Assembly: GCA_037176885.1 (NCBI GenBank) | Contig: JAWWNJ010000141.1 | Coordinates: forward strand, 248,001 to 312,000 | Source of the DNA: Favolaschia claudopus | Taxonomy: Eukaryota; Basidiomycota; Agaricomycetes; Agaricales; Mycenaceae | Reading direction: 5' to 3' | DNA length: 64,000 nt | In this document: positions 53,371 to 64,000 of the stretch, one piece after another | Layout of the letters: each line of letters starts with the position of its first letter | Position numbering within the stretch: position 1 is the stretch's first letter | Notes under the pieces: model-generated | What the model saw: the letters and a program-made list of their open reading frames with translations, nothing else | Told to the model about the DNA's origin: nothing | Database searches by the model: none | Made by a program: the position numbers and the translations under genes

Positions 53371-55439
53371 GCACTACGCCTACTAGGACTCCGAAGTAAC
53401 GTCTGGGTTTCCGAGCCTACATCTTGGATCCTCTTGAGACGTCTCAAAATTGTCTCAAAATCAGGTTTTCACATCGCAAAGTTCATGAGTTCATAATTTT
53501 TTGCAAAGAGCAAAGAAAATCAAAAACAGCAAGTAGACTAGGATGGAAATCGACTTGAGACGAGCCAAGGGCCGCGAAAGCCAGAAACGCTCATTCAAAA
53601 ATTCGAGGCCTAACAAATAGAATAAAACAAGCCGGCATCTGCATCCGAGAAGCCAAGAGCCGACAATACTTAGATGTAGAGAAATAGACAATTACAACAC
53701 TTATCTTGGAAGCCCCTTGCCGTTTGTTCGAATCCACCTGCTTCCAAGTCTAGTAATTGGGCAGAACCCTCCTCCGATACCTCTTCCGCTTTCTGTTCAC
53801 TGGGTTTGGTTCGACTACAACTGAAGAGCCTGCTGCCGAAAACAAAACAAAAAAAAAAAAAAAAAACGCTCAAAGCCACTCTGTCACACACCACCGTCGG
53901 ATACAGGGACAGGAGGACAGGAGGACAGAGGCGAAGGGACTTCCACTGATCATCGGCGTAAACAACAGTTTAAGTAGCTCGATCTTCATATTCGGATAAA
54001 AAACTATGTATTGCGTGCAATAATTTATAAATATTGGGTACAAACAAAGCCATGCTGGGGACTCTCCCAACTCTCCAAATCAATGTCGATCTGTTTTAAC
54101 AAAGCCTCTATTGTATAGCAATGTTGGAAATATGTGCCGTCACGGCGGTGGCTGAAACTCTGACGACATCAATCATCAGCTTACACCCGTGTATTGATAA
54201 AGCACAAAGACTTGCCGTGGCCGTGTGTGTGTTTGAAAGTGACTCTCGATACTCAAAGCATTGGCAGGAAGTCGGCGGGGCGCGTGGGCTACAACGGCTT
54301 GAAGCTTTTTCCAAATTCGGAGCGGGAAGGACGCTCGGGATGGAGACACTTGATGACTGATGATTGGGTCAGTGACCAGATGATATTCTAACAATCTGGT
54401 AAGCCCCATGTAAGCTTTAGTGGGAAATGTAAGTACCTAGAACGTTTTGGCGTGGTGACCTACCGTCTTCATGGTCTGCGGCGAACACGGGGTAGGGCAT
54501 GTGACCTGGTCTCTTGTGAACAGAGTTATAACTTACAGACGCTACAGTTCGCGTCACCACTTCCCACCTTCCGCTTTTGGTGGTGATTGATGGCAACACT
54601 GAAAACCTTTCTCGGGCCGAGGAAATACCCTGGTTTTCTCGAAAATTGTGCCAAACGGCTTGTATTGATTGTAGCTATCTGGGTTATAAAAAAGGGTTAA
54701 AGCCCAGTGGAAATCCCGTCTGTGCTAATATGGGCAAATATGTTGAGATCTGGTCCATCTGCTCAGATCTGCTGCTGCACATATGAGAAATCTATTCTTA
54801 CCAGAAACCATTCGGACTTTTCAAGGCAAAATCTTGGCAACGGGGGTTGGACTCGTGTTCTGGGCTGTTTCGTCAAGCCGACGTCGGGCGTGGGAAGAAC
54901 TAGAAGCGACGGGAGACGACGGTCGGAGTTCGAAATGCATCTTGAGCCCGTACCACCACCATCTGCCTTTTCCACCTCTGTCTCGGCCGCCATCACTGTC
55001 GTCAACTCTCTACTGCTCTCTGGACTACCTCCTCCGCCGGTCTCTGTGTCCTTCCTCTACCTCATACTAGCCATCTTAGGATTAGAACCATCCAGCGAGT
55101 TGGAGCGACAGTGATGAATCTTTGCGGTAGTTCTCCATTGGCGAGGGGCAGCGAAGCTCTGCTACTGTGTCGTGTCTTAGGTTCGGATCAAGCCGCCTTC
55201 TCAACTCACATGACATTCACGTGCGGACACACGGATTCTGAGAAGGGGCTTGTGCCAAGCTCAAGAAAAAGAGGGATGTCTTGAACTCGGTCCAGGAGCT
55301 CAGCCGTTGGCGGAATCCCTTCTCTGTAAGTGTATAATATGTACCTGAGATGTATATGAGCAGCATGAGCTACTTAAATTATTATTTCAAAGCCCGCGTT
55401 GCTCCAATACAGCCCGCTGATGTACGCTTTGACGAGCAA
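53371..55439. other. No supported gene
   Basis: An A-tract (53840-53867), short frames at 54121-54391 and 54707-55114 (Pro/Ser-rich, one hydrophobic stretch VSFLYLILAILG) without domain, and a single MITE-like end CCCAGTGGAAATCCCGTCTG near 54700, inverted relative to that at about 57830. Confidence 0.3.
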
Positions 55440-55915
55440 GAAAAGGCTGCACAAAATCCTCTAGGGAAGAGTCAACATTTGTTTTTTGGCCCCAAATTTT
55501 CCTGAACATATGTATGGATGTCAGGTATGCTTTCTGAGTAATTTTTGAGTTTCTTTATGTCCCTGCGCCCACTAGGAATATGGTTCGCAGCTTGGCAAGC
55601 GTGTTTGTCACGCATGTCACATACGTGACATTTCGCCTTTCGCAGCGAAATTTGCATTCCTTGTGCGAAGCATTGAATTTCATAGCAAAACTGTGGTTGA
55701 GAAGTTGTAGGATATAACTATATTAGCCACTCTGAGGCAAAACCAGGTGCATATAGCTGAAAACTAAGGCGATCCATAGAGGTTTAGAAAATGCCGAAAC
55801 AAGCACAAAGTCCAAGCATAGGACACTAAAATTGAGGTATTTCATCAATTCAAATGCATGAGCATATGGGTATGCTTCCATTGACTAAGCCCGAACTTGT
55901 TTTATGAGCGTTGGT
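55440..55915 (+). repeat. Diverged dispersed repeat, copy 2
   Basis: Direct counterpart of 47965-48440; see there. Both contain the near-palindromic GTCACGCATGTCAC...GTGACAT. Confidence 0.65.
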
Positions 55916-56236
55916 GCAAAATTACGAGCAGTAGACAATCATGAGGACATTGGCCTTTTTTGGTAGTTTGGACCAAGCCTCTCTCCGAGTTAGTCCGGCT
56001 TGCCCGGACCGGAGAAGGCTTGTTCCGAACCTAGTCGTGTCTTTGATTGTGCGCCTCTTTACCGCTAGGTGGTATTCTCTTCGTTTGACCTGATACCCAC
56101 ATTGGAGATGGTTATTGATCCTGTTTTATTCCCTCTTCTCGCGGTTCTCCTCCCTTGTTCGATATATCGAGGTTTTCACCTCCGTCTCTCACGTCCTCCC
56201 CCCGGACTCGCTCCTGGACTCCATCGCTATCCGCCA

Positions 56237-57015
56237 TGTCTGCCGCAAGCCGTCTTCATGATCTGTTGTTTCTCCACTCTATTCACCGTTGTCGCGTCGT
56301 CTTGGATAGCTTTGTCAACACATTGAACCACGTCCAACGTAACTCTCCTCCTTTATCCATTCTGCAAATCCTCGATGACCGATTTTTTTGGTAGTAGTAC
56401 CTCAACAAACTGGCAGAGGGCTCGACTCGGAAGCGGTCGTCTCCATCAAAGTAAAACCCTTAATAACTTACTCCCGTCGTCTCATTGACGTCCTTCCGCA
56501 GGGTGCAGCGTATAGACCGACACAGCTCAGGATAGTTGCTCTTGCGTGGGCCCCAGACTTTTTTCGTGGTTTGTCTGCGGCCGGGGTCGTTAAGTGAGGC
56601 ACGTATTTTGCAGCTCTTGATGCATACTTGTACCTAACTCGTAGGGTCTATCCTGGTCTTCGAGCATACTCTGGTAAGTCTTTGGCACCATTGCATTTCG
56701 CGTTGCATTTAGTCCGTTTAGCCCACCGGGGAGTGGCAGTTCTCACAGCACAGCAGAATTGGCTGTGTTTCGTACGTGTGACGCGCTGTGGACCCAACGT
56801 ATAAGGTATGGACGCTTTTTTTTTTCTGTTGTGCGCGTTGCTTACTTACGCACTTCTCAGCCTTTCATACGTTATGAAACGCGACAAGGTAAGCTAAGGC
56901 CAATCTTGTCAGCATATCACTGGCGTTAACTTGACTCTACAGTTCGTCTGGGGCGGATTAAGAGATACCGCGTACGTTCGAGGCGATATTGTTCCCGCGC
57001 AGATCCCTAGCTGAT
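56237..57015 (+). CDS. Putative multi-exon gene of unknown function
   Basis: The 3' half splices well: ALDAYLYLTRRVYPGLRAYS, intron (donor GTAAGTC near 56673), AELAVFRTCDALWTQRI, intron (GTATGG...CTTCTCAG), LSYVMKRDK, intron (GTAAGC...CTCTACAG), FVWGGLRDTAYVRGDIVPAQ, ending at TGA 57013-57015. Further upstream, open text (RRLIDVLPQGAAYRPTQLRI; and from ATG 56237, MSAASRLHDLLFLHSIHRCR) probably belongs to it but the joins are unclear, with stops between. No domain is recognised. A diverged copy of its 3' half follows at 57180-57490. Confidence 0.4.
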
Positions 57016-57179
57016 CTCTTCCCCCACCAGTGTGCAGCGCACGCACCAGAAAAACGACTCCAAGACCTCTCTTTGCGAAGGTGCGTCTTCTTCTTGTTCT
57101 TTGTCCGTCTGATTATATATATGATTCATCGTGAGTAGGTCTTCGACTAAGCTTATCTATGTCGTCTCGGCTGCTCTTC

Positions 57180-57490
57180 CAGCATAGGTTCTCTGGTGAG
57201 TCTTTGCCATGGTTGTGCTTCGCTTATCTCACTTCGAGTCTACGTGTCGTATTATCTGGGACAGTTTTCCACAGCAGTCCGTTATGCAACAGAATTGGTG
57301 GGGGTCTGTATGTGCGACGTAGTGTGTGCGAAAGGTATCAGGTATGTAAGCTGGTTTCTTGTCGTGCTCGTCGCTTAGTACTTTCCTTCTTCCTCAGCCT
57401 GACATATGCTGTGAAACACGACAAAGTAAGTGAAGTCATTCTTGCTAGCATGTTACTTGTGTTGACCTTACTGTGCAGTCCATCTGAGAC
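57180..57490 (+). pseudogene. Diverged tandem copy of the preceding gene's 3' half
   Basis: Same exon/intron order as 56660-56975: donor GTGAGTCTTTG, then ...CTCAG, an exon reading LTYAVKHDK (against LSYVMKRDK), donor GTAAGTGAAGTCATTCTTG, acceptor GTGCAG, then a stop after two codons. It is broken. Confidence 0.5.
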
Positions 57491-57631
57491 GAGGTGGGAG
57501 ATGGAGCGTATGGTCGAGGCGGTTCATAGCTGATGGTGGGACTTGTTACTTTTTTTAGTTTACGATTCGTGCATACAGTAGTGGAAAAATGGATTTTATT
57601 TGAATTTTATCGAATTATATTCAGTGGAAAC

Positions 57632-57827
57632 GAAGGGAACGGACCCAAACAGAGCTGAACATACCAACGCAGATGAGAACCGACCAACCCAGAAAAAAAG
57701 TCCAGAATTTATGCTCTGAGGCGTTGACATGTGGGCTGATATGCTCTCAACTGGGAATCAAAATTGCACCGATCCAAGCATCTCTGAGCATATGTACCAG
57801 CTCAGACGGGATTTCCACTGGGGTTAA
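57632..57827. mobile_element. Possible small MITE
   Basis: CAGTGGAAACGAAGGGAACG on the left and ...ATTTCCACTG on the right form inverted ends of about 9 bp plus weaker matching. The right end resembles 54700. The remainder of 57016-58140 holds short frames only. Confidence 0.35.
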
Positions 57828-58142
57828 AGCCTAGGATCAATTTTCACTTTTCCGACCCAAGAAAAGTGACCGAATGCACAGCCACACAGCGATAGCCGGC
57901 CTCTGGAGCATCGGCTAGGGTAAGATCAGTGATGCTTTTACGCACAATGCCTATTTGAAGGGTATTCGAAGGCCCGGAAGGTGAAAAAATTGAGGTAAAA
58001 GTGAAGCGGCAGGCAGAAAAAGTGACCGATTACGTAAGAAAACCTTTTCAAGCGTTTCGTGGCTAAAATCTTGGTCGCAAGGTCTAAATCTTCTCGGATC
58101 ACTCCCGGCGGCAGTTGCAAGGAAGTGATGACGCGAACTGTA

Positions 58143-58323
58143 CAACACGGTGGTCCTCGTTGTAGTCTGTCAACCGTCGCCGCGTTCGCGAGGGCCCCCA
58201 CGGAATCCACTGCGGGGCTTGGGCCCCGACAAGCTGTGTACCCGCCGCAGGCATGGTACTAAAGCTTGTCTCTTGTAAACAGACGCTACAACACGGTGGT
58301 CCTCGTTGTAAGCTTAGTCTGTC
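58143..58323. repeat. Direct repeat pair
   Basis: ACAACACGGTGGTCCTCGTT with GTA...AGTCTGTCAA occurs at 58142-58171 and 58288-58326. 58324-58800 has no supported gene and may include the 5' leader of the LINE. Confidence 0.65.
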
Positions 58324-58804
58324 AATTTCCCTTGATCGCCGGCTGGAGGGTCCGGTTGTAGTGTGGCTGGCAGAATGGCAGAGTTCTGCCAATCAGTTCT
58401 GCCAAACTGGCAATTGCCGGCAGAAATCGAGGGGCGGTGGGCAGAACCTGGGAGAACCTCTCGGCTAAAGGCAGAGTATAATAGGAGGGGCCATGGAATT
58501 TGTATTGTTGAAGCGATATCTGTCGGAGTATTAGAGAGAATAGTGAGTTTTTTTATATTTTACTTCTCTTGGCTACTAGCGCAAATTAATAATTTAATCA
58601 ACTACATCTTCCCAATCGCCATCCTCGTCAGCCCCAAACCCGAACTCTTCAATTATAGGTGGCCCCCTCGTCCGTCTCCATAACTCTCTTGGCAACAAAC
58701 CACCACGTGCACCCGGTCGACGCCTTCGATTTTCAGTTTGGGGCTTGGGCATCGGGGCACGTAGTGGTCCTTAGCTTCGTTATACATACTCTATACAAGA
58801 AAAG

Positions 58805-60308
58805 ATGTCGTTCTCGAATAGAAGTAGTAGCACCTCGTCGAACCCACGACAAACGTCGCAGAGCAACACGCCAGAACCGGCAAAACGGCAGTCTCAATCC
58901 CAACCCCAGCGCACAACTGGAACACGTAGCGACCCACCAAGGAAGATGTGGATAGGGCTCAGCAAGATGGAACTATTTGAACTCAGCAGGAGCGGCACGG
59001 AGGAAAGAATGGACGCTCCAGCACTTTGTAGATAGTGGCTTCTTGCTGGAGGAGGAAGGTACGTCTCTCAGCAATAGTATTCTCATGACCATCATACTGC
59101 GCATCGCGGGTGCCTTATCGAACAATCTGAACGGAGACTCCCTACGGGCAGCAGCAGTAGCTCACGGGATACAACGCACAGACCGCGTACTTGAAGGAAT
59201 ATCAAACGATGTTAAAACGCTGCTGAGCGCTGTGCGAGCTGTAGCCCACGAGCACGATGATGACCTATATGAGCAGCATAAGAGCATAACTGAGTACCTG
59301 CGCTCGGCGGCCGTGCAACTCACGCGCGCCGTCGAGGAGCAGGCTTCTGACATCGCGACAACTGCTTCGCGCCTCGACGACGAGCTCAAGAATTTAATCC
59401 AACGCACCACCGAGGCCCAACCACCAGCCGCACCAACAAAAGCGGGGTCAGCACCTCGCACATACGCGGCTGCATTGACTCAGAATCTGGCGCATGAACG
59501 CGCGACGGAAGTGGCGGGAGCTGAGGCGAAAACTCGTCAGTTTCTCGTTGAGAAGGCCCGCCATATCCTGCAATGGATGGATGGGCTCTCGGAGAGGGGA
59601 GTTGATTGAAAAGGTCAAGCAGGCGATGTTGCTGACAATACAGGATGGGGCGCGGAGCCCACCGGAAGGCTCTCGCTTTGTTGGAGCAACCAAGATACGC
59701 ACTGACGCCATCCTCCTTCACATGAAGCTGTGGATTGGGTCAAGGTGAACATCAAATCTTTCTTAGAATCAATGTGAGGCACGTCACTATACAGGCCGCA
59801 AACAGCAAACATTTTGGTGCCTTACGTTCCAGTTTCATTTGACCCGCAACGCGAAGGCGCACTCCACGTTCTTGAAAACGACAACAACCTCCCGCGGGGT
59901 TCGTTGATTAGAGCCGGTTGGTTAAAAAATCCCCGCTATCGAAAGGAGGGCCAGCGGGTGGCGCATTTGGTGTGCGTTTTTGGCGATCCTAGAGCGGCAA
60001 ATGGATTCATGGATGGAGCGTGGATTGAGGGCAGTCGAGTGCGAGGGGAGAAACTGCTGCCCGAACCGAGGCCATGCCTGAAGTGTCAACGAATAGGGGA
60101 CAACCATTTGGTCGCTAATTGCACCTCAGCGGTGGAGGTGTGCGCACGTTGCGCGGCTAATCATAGGACAGAATCGTGCACGGCACCAGCTGAGCAGCTC
60201 GCTTGCTTCAACTGCAAGGCGGCCAAACGGGAGTATCTGGGACACGGCGCAGCGGATAGGACATGTCCCCTTATTTCATGGTCGCGGATGACCCGTCCAC
60301 ATGGGTAA
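58805..60308 (+). pseudogene. LINE (Tad1-like) ORF1 with zinc knuckles, frameshifted
   Basis: ATG at 58805 opens a Ser/Gln-rich N-terminus. Other frames continue it: LQHFVDSGFLLEEEGTSLSN and a helical region (59020-59560) with PRTYAAALTQNLAHERATEV, a third piece (VKQAMLLTIQDG), then 59814-60308 with YVPVSFDPQREGALHVLEND and three knuckles (CLKCQRIGDNHLVANC, CARCAANHRTESC, CFNCKAAKREYLGHGAADRT followed by C). The knuckles bind nucleic acid. At least three frameshifts (near 59030, 59570 and 59750) make it non-functional. Confidence 0.75.
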
Positions 60309-60816
60309 CGCACGAGCAGTCGTGGGTGAAGGTTAAAGGAGGGGATATGCCCCCAACTCGCCCTCGAGGACCTGGGCCGGACCCAACAGTTGTAGCGACT
60401 TTACGGGAACGTGCAGGTCCGAGAGGACGAGGAGCGCGACAGGCGGCCGGAGAAGATGGGAATTGGGGACCCGTCCAGCGCACATTGTTGGAGGTGGGGG
60501 TGACGAGGGAGCCGCGACAGGATGGCAGAATGCACCCGCTCAGATCCAAACCAACAACGACGACCCAGAGGCGGCCCGGCTGCGGAGAGGCCAACAAGTG
60601 AGGCAGCGGCTGAAGGAGACATCGAAGTTGGGTGGTATGGCCAATGTTACTCTCGGTGGGGGAAACGTGGGGCGACATGGTGACCGATGATGATGTGGGC
60701 CCGCCGCGGATGAGCCCTTCACGTCAGCTACGAACGATACAGGAGGACGAGGACGACTTCCCAACCAACCCCAAGCTGCCCGTATCAACCTCTCCCCCGC
60801 AAGGTGGCCGCCAACA

Positions 60817-61757
60817 ATGAGAAATCAACCGCGGGCCAATACTTTCGAGCGGCAACTTCGCATTTGGAGCCAGAACCTTAACAAATCTCTTGACGCACAT
60901 AATGATTTTCTTGACTCTTTCAGCCCTAACTTTTGGGGCATCGCTTTTTTGCAGGAACCTCACATAGACTTTCGAGGAATATCAAGGGCAAACCGCGCCT
61001 ACACCTCAGTATACCCACCAACACACAGAGCAAATCCTCGCATGACCCGCTCGATGATCCTCATCAACACTCGCATTCCATCCTCGACATGGAAACAAAT
61101 CCCGATACCCTCACCTGACGCTACAGGCATTGAGATCGTCGACTCACGTTTCAGCGTATTGCGGATTATCAACGTATACAGCGACTGCAACCACAACAAG
61201 GCACTGGACGTCCTACAAACATACCTGTCCAGTCCCGCAGCTACAGCTCCAACGAGCGGGCCGATTCGGTATATATGGGCTGGGGACTTCGACCGCCACC
61301 ATCCTCTTCGGGACGAGCTGCGGAATCGCCACCTCTTCACCACACACAACCTTGATCTAGCTCGACCCCTTCTCGATCTCCTAGCCCGCCACTCCATGCG
61401 CATGGCCTTACCCCGGGACATTCCCACTCTTCGCGCGTTCAGAACGGAGAACCATACCAGACCTGAGAATGTTTTCTGCTCCCCATCCCTTCTCCCGTGT
61501 TATGTTTCTTGCAACACTGATTCCAGTAGGATGCCTGTTAGTACTGACGATTATCCGGTGCTACAGATTTTGGACCTCGAGCTGGAGGTCACGACATTTG
61601 CGCCCAAACCAATGTTTCGCAAGGCGGATTGGGCTGATTTCGTAAGCAGCTGGCGGATGCACCATGCCCGGAACGGTACGATTCAGTCGATTCAGTAACT
61701 GATGCGATTCTCCGGGTAGAAGAGGCGGCGGACAAGGCCACAAAGACAGTAGTCAAA
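60817..61757 (+). pseudogene. LINE ORF2: endonuclease domain only, RT missing
   Basis: ATG at 60817 gives a 293-residue frame of the apurinic-like endonuclease of LINE ORF2: RIWSQNLNKSLDAHNDFLDS, FLQEPHIDF (catalytic Glu), INVYSDCNHNKALDVL, IWAGDFDRHHPLRDE (usually GDFNRHHPLWD), TRPENVFCSPSLL and STDDYPVLQI (usually TDHxPI). Asn to Asp and His to Asp changes hit likely active-site residues. The enzyme would nick target DNA for target-primed reverse transcription. The frame stops at 61698 and continues in another frame to about 61781. No reverse transcriptase follows: the sequence switches to a gypsy-like fragment. Confidence 0.75.
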
Positions 61758-61824
61758 ATGTCGAAGCCATCTCCGTACTAGAATTGTGGTGCTTTAACTT
61801 CAACGAGAAAGGAATCACAAGGAA

Positions 61825-62382
61825 ATGCTAGTACCCATTGTGCTGACCGCATTGGATACTGGGAAGACACGCTCAATAAAGGCTCTTCTTGATAATGGCT
61901 GTACCAACACTTGCATTGATCGAGATCATGCCAGGGCGGAAGGTTTCGATCTGAAGGAACTTGATGTTCATATTGTTGCCGGGGATGCAGATGGCACAGT
62001 GAACACCAAGGGGAAGATTACACACTATGTGGATCTTATTATGGCTATTGGACCTCACCAGGAAAAGCAACACTTTTTGGTAACTGGTTTAGGCAAGGCC
62101 ACGGCCTTTATAGGTTATGATTGGCTTTTCAAGCATAACCCAGAAGTTAACTGGAGATCACAGAAGATTCTGTTCAGTCGCTGTTCTCCAGAGTGCAATA
62201 TGAAAGGAACAGAAATTCGTACCGGATTCCCTGCAAGAGAAATGCTTGAAGAAGATGAATCAATTCTTCTTGTGGACTTTGGAGAAGCAACCGATTTAAG
62301 ATTGAAGGAAACTCCAGCTCAACGACTTGCAGAGGAAGCTACAAGAAATAAGGACAAATCCACCAAGGAGTGTCACCATTAG
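61825..62382 (+). CDS. Ty3/gypsy aspartyl protease fragment
   Basis: 185 codons from ATG at 61825. ALLDNGCTNTCIDRDHARAE is the retropepsin active-site region, normally D-S/T-G-C-T; here it reads DNG. AFIGYDWLFKHNPEVNW matches the conserved ILGYDWL.xHNPxIDW of fungal gypsy elements. It would process the gag-pol polyprotein. No gag before or reverse transcriptase after it, so this is an isolated fragment adjoining the LINE relic. Whether it comes from the same family as the gypsy pol at 37-41 kb (which lacks a protease) cannot be told here. Confidence 0.7.
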   Translation: MLVPIVLTALDTGKTRSIKALLDNGCTNTCIDRDHARAEGFDLKELDVHIVAGDADGTVNTKGKITHYVDLIMAIGPHQEKQHFLVTGLGKATAFIGYDWLFKHNPEVNWRSQKILFSRCSPECNMKGTEIRTGFPAREMLEEDESILLVDFGEATDLRLKETPAQRLAEEATRNKDKSTKECHH

Positions 62383-62679
62383 CTAGATGCTAATCACCAA
62401 CAGGTTGAAATTACATGGGAAAGACGTATGTGTCCTGTCCACAACACAACAACCTCGAGGATCGGCGGCCTTTAATTGAGATGATAGGCTGTCAAAAGTG
62501 TGGCACAACATGTCCGTACTCACACCATGGTTTGTGCTATCTCTTTAGTGTAATGGTTGTCTTGATTTTATTCCGAATCTTCTCCTTCATGCCACACAGC
62601 CTATGTTCAAATCCCACTGTCCTCCTCTTTTTATTACTTTTGATTTGCTTATGTCGCAAATTTATTTATTTTGTTACCG

Positions 62680-62780
62680 GGCCCGACAGCCCGATAGGGC
62701 CCGATAACAGCCCGACAGCGCCCGATCAGGACGCTATCGGGAGGCCATCGGGTCACGATAGGGTACTATTGGGCTCCTCC
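62680..62780. repeat. CCCGATAG/CCCGACAG short-motif cluster
   Basis: About ten variants of GGGCCCGATA, GCCCGACAG and CTATCGGG in both orientations within 100 bp. 62383-62680 has no supported gene. Confidence 0.6.
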
Positions 62781-62815
62781 TCTGCGAAAGAGCTTCTAAG
62801 AGTTTTAAATCAAAT

Positions 62816-64000
62816 TTAATTGCATACATGGCCTGTGGCGTTGAGTACCCGCAAAAACATATCCCCATCTACGGCGTCTACGAGATAATGGAAGCGGTTA
62901 CGCGAGTTTGGTGGTCCTTCAGCCGGCGTCAACAATGCCCCTCGTATAACGTAGTCCATGAGTAGAAAAGTCAAGTTTCCTTCCTCCTCGAGCACGACAC
63001 ACCCGTCCCATGAGGTCTTTGGCCGCCACTTGCTGTGTTTCATATTTTGAACCACTGCAAGATCAACCACGCGACTCGATGGCAGCTCGCAGCGTATGAG
63101 GGAGCGCAAGCGAGCGCATGCGATACTCGGTTGGTCAGAGTTAAAAAGAACACAATCATAGCGAGGCCCGGAATTATACCAGTTGGTATGGCACCGCAAA
63201 ATATCTTCAGCGGTTGTCCAATCGTCCTTGGACTGGTATTCAAGATAGACGCATCGGAATACCTCAATCTGAAGAGCACATCAGAACAAACTGATCATAA
63301 AGGACTCAAAACTTGCCATAATTGTATCCTCGTAGCCCAGATATTCGTCAGGATATTGAGAATGCAGGAAATCTCGAAGCCGAGAATCAAGGGAACGATA
63401 TACGGGATCATCGCCTCCGTGCAGATCCTCGTAGCTGCGACTGTCACCGTGCTGCAGTGGAGAGCCAAAAATCCATTGGTTCTCCCCCTTTGCGGGTGAT
63501 ATTCGAGACTTTGGGATGCGGCGTGCCGAGCCTTGCTTGAACTGTGCTGCGTCGACTGCTTTTTTGCTGTTTTCGGAGTCGCCTGTGGCGTCTGACTGTT
63601 CGCCGGTTCTTGAAGCCTGCTTAAAAAAATCGTCGATTAAGAGGCGCGTCCGAGCGACGACTTCCTGGTCCTCATCGCGAACAGAAATCTACCGGATTTG
63701 AGTGTATTCATTTGATTAAGAGTTAGTAGAAGCTTGCCTGTGCCTCCGTGTTCCGCTTATTTGTTTGAGCGTAGTGTTGTTTTACCTCTTGGTGCGTTCC
63801 CTCTCCTGTTCGCGTGGTACCGTTGCGTAGAACACCCTTCATGCGAACGTCGTCAAGTGCATGTACAAGGAAGTGTTGTTTCGGAAATTTGAAGTTCTTC
63901 CCATAATTCTCGGAAACGCGCTGGAAGTAAAATTCAGCAGCAATGAGCGTGAGATCAAAAGGGAGTCGTACCTTGCACCATTGTTCGTACTCTTCAATGT
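62816..64000 (-). CDS. Plavaka-like transposon protein, C-terminal part (partial at right edge)
   Basis: Four exons in one frame: 64000-63972, 63920-63738, 63688-63317, 63268-62816. Introns are 51, 49 and 48 bp. The first is GT-AG; the other two start with GC (GCAAGC, with a TACTAAC branch site, and GCAAGT) and end in AG. Exon 2 reads NYGKNFKFPKQHFLVHALDD with GVLRNGTTRTGEGTHQEVKQ. The last exon reads VFRCVYLEYQSKDDWTTAED, ILRCHTNWYNSGPRYDCVLF, SKWRPKTSWDGC, RGALLTPAEG and FHYLVDAVDGDMFLRVLNAT. This order matches, as I recall it, the C-terminal part of large Agaricomycete transposon proteins of the Plavaka (CACTA-like) kind. No stops or frameshifts in the visible 340 residues. Exact family name is inference. 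Confidence 0.65.

Noticed and set aside
53698..53745. Possible tRNA T-arm (GTTCGAATCC) inside CTTGGAAGC...GCTTCCAAG
   Set aside because: No D-arm or anticodon arm can be built around it; treated as a chance hairpin.

Overview
This is a eukaryotic, almost certainly fungal and probably basidiomycete (Agaricomycete) window. Every gene I can reconstruct needs spliceosomal introns of about 45-100 bp. The gene families seen are an F-box family, a histone H2B pseudogene, a C2H2 finger gene and a degenerate kinase, among Agaricomycete-style transposons. I cannot name a species. Most of the 64 kb is transposable elements, their remnants and short inverted-repeat (MITE-like) elements. Many MITEs still have clean target-site duplications (TSDs), so the region is an active or recently active transposon graveyard.

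Layout. 0-11 kb: left-edge LINE ORF1 fragment (minus), several MITEs, an F-box pseudogene split by a hAT MITE, and a zinc-knuckle gag remnant. 11.3-14.9 and 24.8-28.4 kb: two nearly identical 3.6 kb hAT elements in inverted orientation. Their 8-bp flanking duplications are exchanged between the copies, which shows that the 9.9 kb between them was inverted by recombination. That segment holds a 4.9 kb element (15114-20009) with 20-bp terminal inverted repeats, A-rich subterminal repeats, an intact-looking six-exon gene of unknown function and an integrase-like transposase fragment. It also holds two TACTGT-ended MITEs and a kinase fragment. The same event separated the first codons of a host-like gene (14959-14901) from the rest (28370-28941). 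29.7-31.3 kb: nested MITEs. 31.4-36.0 kb: Ty1/copia element with a nearly complete pol but cut in RNase H. 37.1-41.4 kb: Ty3/gypsy pol (minus) with an in-frame C-terminal extension. 42.7-44.3 kb: foldback element and a MULE transposase relic with an inverted middle. 45-57 kb: hAT MITEs (one inside an ORF, one at the edge of a zinc-finger exon), an H2B pseudogene, diverged dispersed repeats and an unknown multi-exon gene. 58.8-62.4 kb: LINE ORF1 and endonuclease relic abutting a gypsy protease fragment. 62.8-64 kb: C-terminal part of an apparently intact Plavaka-like transposon protein running off the right edge.

There is no operon or pathway here. What connects the features is transposition and recombination: elements nest in elements, MITEs interrupt coding frames that are restored when the insert and one TSD copy are ignored, and two hAT copies served as recombination substrates.
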